From contig NZ_JBIWGZ010000001.1 of the NCBI RefSeq assembly GCF_044763875.1, positions 372,001-436,000 of the forward strand: a stretch of 64,000 bases of DNA, in the 5' to 3' direction. The notes beneath the pieces are model-generated. The model had not been told where the DNA came from, did not search any database, and saw only the letters and a program-made list of their open reading frames with translations. The first letter of the stretch is position 1; each line of letters starts with the position of its first letter. Position numbers and translations under genes: made by a program. Below, one piece after another: positions 63,186-64,000 of the stretch. Origin of the DNA: Rummeliibacillus sp044763875 (GTDB lineage: Bacteria; Bacillota; Bacilli; Bacillales_A; Planococcaceae).

Positions 63186-63245
63186 GTTGAGTGAAAGGCG
63201 ACGTCTACTGCGGAAAAGCGAATGAGGAGAAACCACAAGCATAGG
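63186..63245 (+). repeat. decayed left half of the dispersed GC-rich repeat
   Basis: GCGACGTCTACTGCGGAAAA followed by GCGAATGAGGAGAAACCAC is an eroded match to GCGAAGACTCCTGCGGGAAA / GCGAGACAGGTGAGACCCC of copy B. It lies between the T-box terminator and the second trpE. Confidence 0.45.
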
Positions 63246-63305
63246 TTCATATGAGGTAAAGTAGCCGGTGAGAGTTGAGTAGAGCTTAGTAAAGGAGTTA
63301 AACAA

Positions 63306-64000
63306 ATGACAGTTGAGACGAGAATGTATGAAATGAAGACAATCCAAGGTGATATGCTAACACCTATTTCGATTTACCACGCTTTAAATGGGAAGAAGAA
63401 AATGTTATTTGAATCATCCGCAAAGCATGAAGAAAGCGGTCGATATTCATTTATTGCAATCAATCCTATAGCAGAAATGGTTGCATCTAAAAATGACTAT
63501 CAATTATTTAATAATGAGCATGAACTAGTTATTCATGGTGCAAATGCATTTCACAAGTTAAAATCATTGCTACCCACAGAGAACGCGAAACTGCCTTTTT
63601 CATTTTTCGGAGGAGCAATTGGCTATTTTGGTTATGAAACGGCGTTTTATCATGAAAAAATCGGTGACATATTAAAAGATAACCTACACATGCCTGATAT
63701 GCATGTACTATTTTACGATACCTTCATAGTCGTAGATCATTTAATGCAAAACGTGCATATTGTAGCAGTTGATTTATTGAAAAAAGGACATTCGCAGCAA
63801 GAATTACGAAAGAGAATAAATGACATTGAGAAGCAGCTGAAAACGACTATTTTAACACAGGCTGAAGATGATTCAGACACGATTCAATTCCGATCTACTA
63901 TCGAAAAAGAAGAATTCTGTGAGATGGTGAAACAAGCAAAACAGCATATAGAGCAAGGAGATATTTTTCAAGTTGTATTATCGCAACGATTTGAAGCAGA
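63306..64000 (+). CDS. trpE: anthranilate synthase component I, second copy (3' end outside window)
   Basis: The first 231 residues of a TrpE. It begins 'MTVETRMYEMKTIQGDMLTPISIYHALNG', with the regulatory 'LFESSAKHEESGRYSFIAINP' and 'GGAIGYFGYET'. Near the window edge it has the intact family block 'QGDIFQVVLSQRFEA', which is changed in the copy at 1128. AAAGGAG precedes ATG 63306. Control by a Trp T-box makes a role in tryptophan rather than folate synthesis likely. The C-terminal catalytic half and any trpG partner lie beyond the window. Confidence 0.9.
   Translation, partial: MTVETRMYEMKTIQGDMLTPISIYHALNGKKKMLFESSAKHEESGRYSFIAINPIAEMVASKNDYQLFNNEHELVIHGANAFHKLKSLLPTENAKLPFSFFGGAIGYFGYETAFYHEKIGDILKDNLHMPDMHVLFYDTFIVVDHLMQNVHIVAVDLLKKGHSQQELRKRINDIEKQLKTTILTQAEDDSDTIQFRSTIEKEEFCEMVKQAKQHIEQGDIFQVVLSQRFEA

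Noticed and set aside
1..64000. CRISPR arrays, tRNA or rRNA genes, prophage modules
   Set aside because: No regularly spaced direct repeats, no tRNA-like T-arm/acceptor structure outside the T-boxes, and no phage structural genes were seen.

Overview
The window comes from a low-G+C Gram-positive bacterium of the Bacillales. The basis is strong AGGAGG-type ribosome sites, T-box leaders, A+T-rich codon use, and a cobalamin operon whose gene order follows that of Bacillus megaterium. A Lysinibacillus/Viridibacillus-like member of the Planococcaceae is my best guess, but that is inference.

Layout. 1-549: the end of an SH3-repeat wall protein. 588-6939: a tryptophan-specific T-box followed by trpE-D-C-F-B-A with no trpG. 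7410-10081 (minus strand): the cobalt importer cbiMNQO. 10082-11032: two cobalamin riboswitches pointing away from each other. 11033-25809: a 16-gene cobalt-early (anaerobic) cobalamin operon, cbiW-H60-X-J-C-D-ET-L-F-G-A-sirC-cobA-cbiY-btuR-cbiP. 26431-28387: a GntR/YtrA-type regulator with an ABC exporter. 28800-31546 (minus): a more G+C-rich cassette of PadR regulator, pentapeptide-repeat protein and DrrAB-type exporter, with a duplicated padR 5' end behind it. 32308-33381: a saccharopine-dehydrogenase-like oxidoreductase. 33636-40169: an ABC importer operon with a cytoplasmic alkaline-phosphatase-superfamily enzyme, a DeoR regulator and a HAD phosphatase. 40351-42423: a paired SMR efflux system and D-serine dehydratase. 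43063-47628: yjcH/actP, and a MATE pump facing its MerR regulator. 47923-50025: a tyrosine recombinase, then an ArsR regulator with a SRPBCC protein. 50349-53519: a large, rearranged UvrA-like ATPase. 53925-57091: an APH-like kinase and yhdT/panF. 57217-61643: small proteins, an alcohol-dehydrogenase-like enzyme and a secreted subtilase. 62140-64000: a tandem winged-helix protein, a second Trp T-box and a second trpE cut by the window edge.

How the parts work together. Both trpE genes should respond to uncharged tRNA-Trp. The trp operon lacks the glutaminase subunit, which must come from elsewhere, possibly from beside the second trpE. Cobalt uptake and corrin synthesis should be shut off together by adenosylcobalamin. 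Several efflux or importer genes sit beside a cognate regulator with a visible operator.

Most unusual items: the UvrA-like protein, which lacks the UvrB-binding insertion and carries a 470-residue extension with CxxC pairs; a family of dispersed hairpin repeats whose terminal arms covary, with decayed copies in both trpE leaders; a duplicated padR promoter; and two small ORFs missed by a simple length cut-off, each with a good ribosome site and a terminator.
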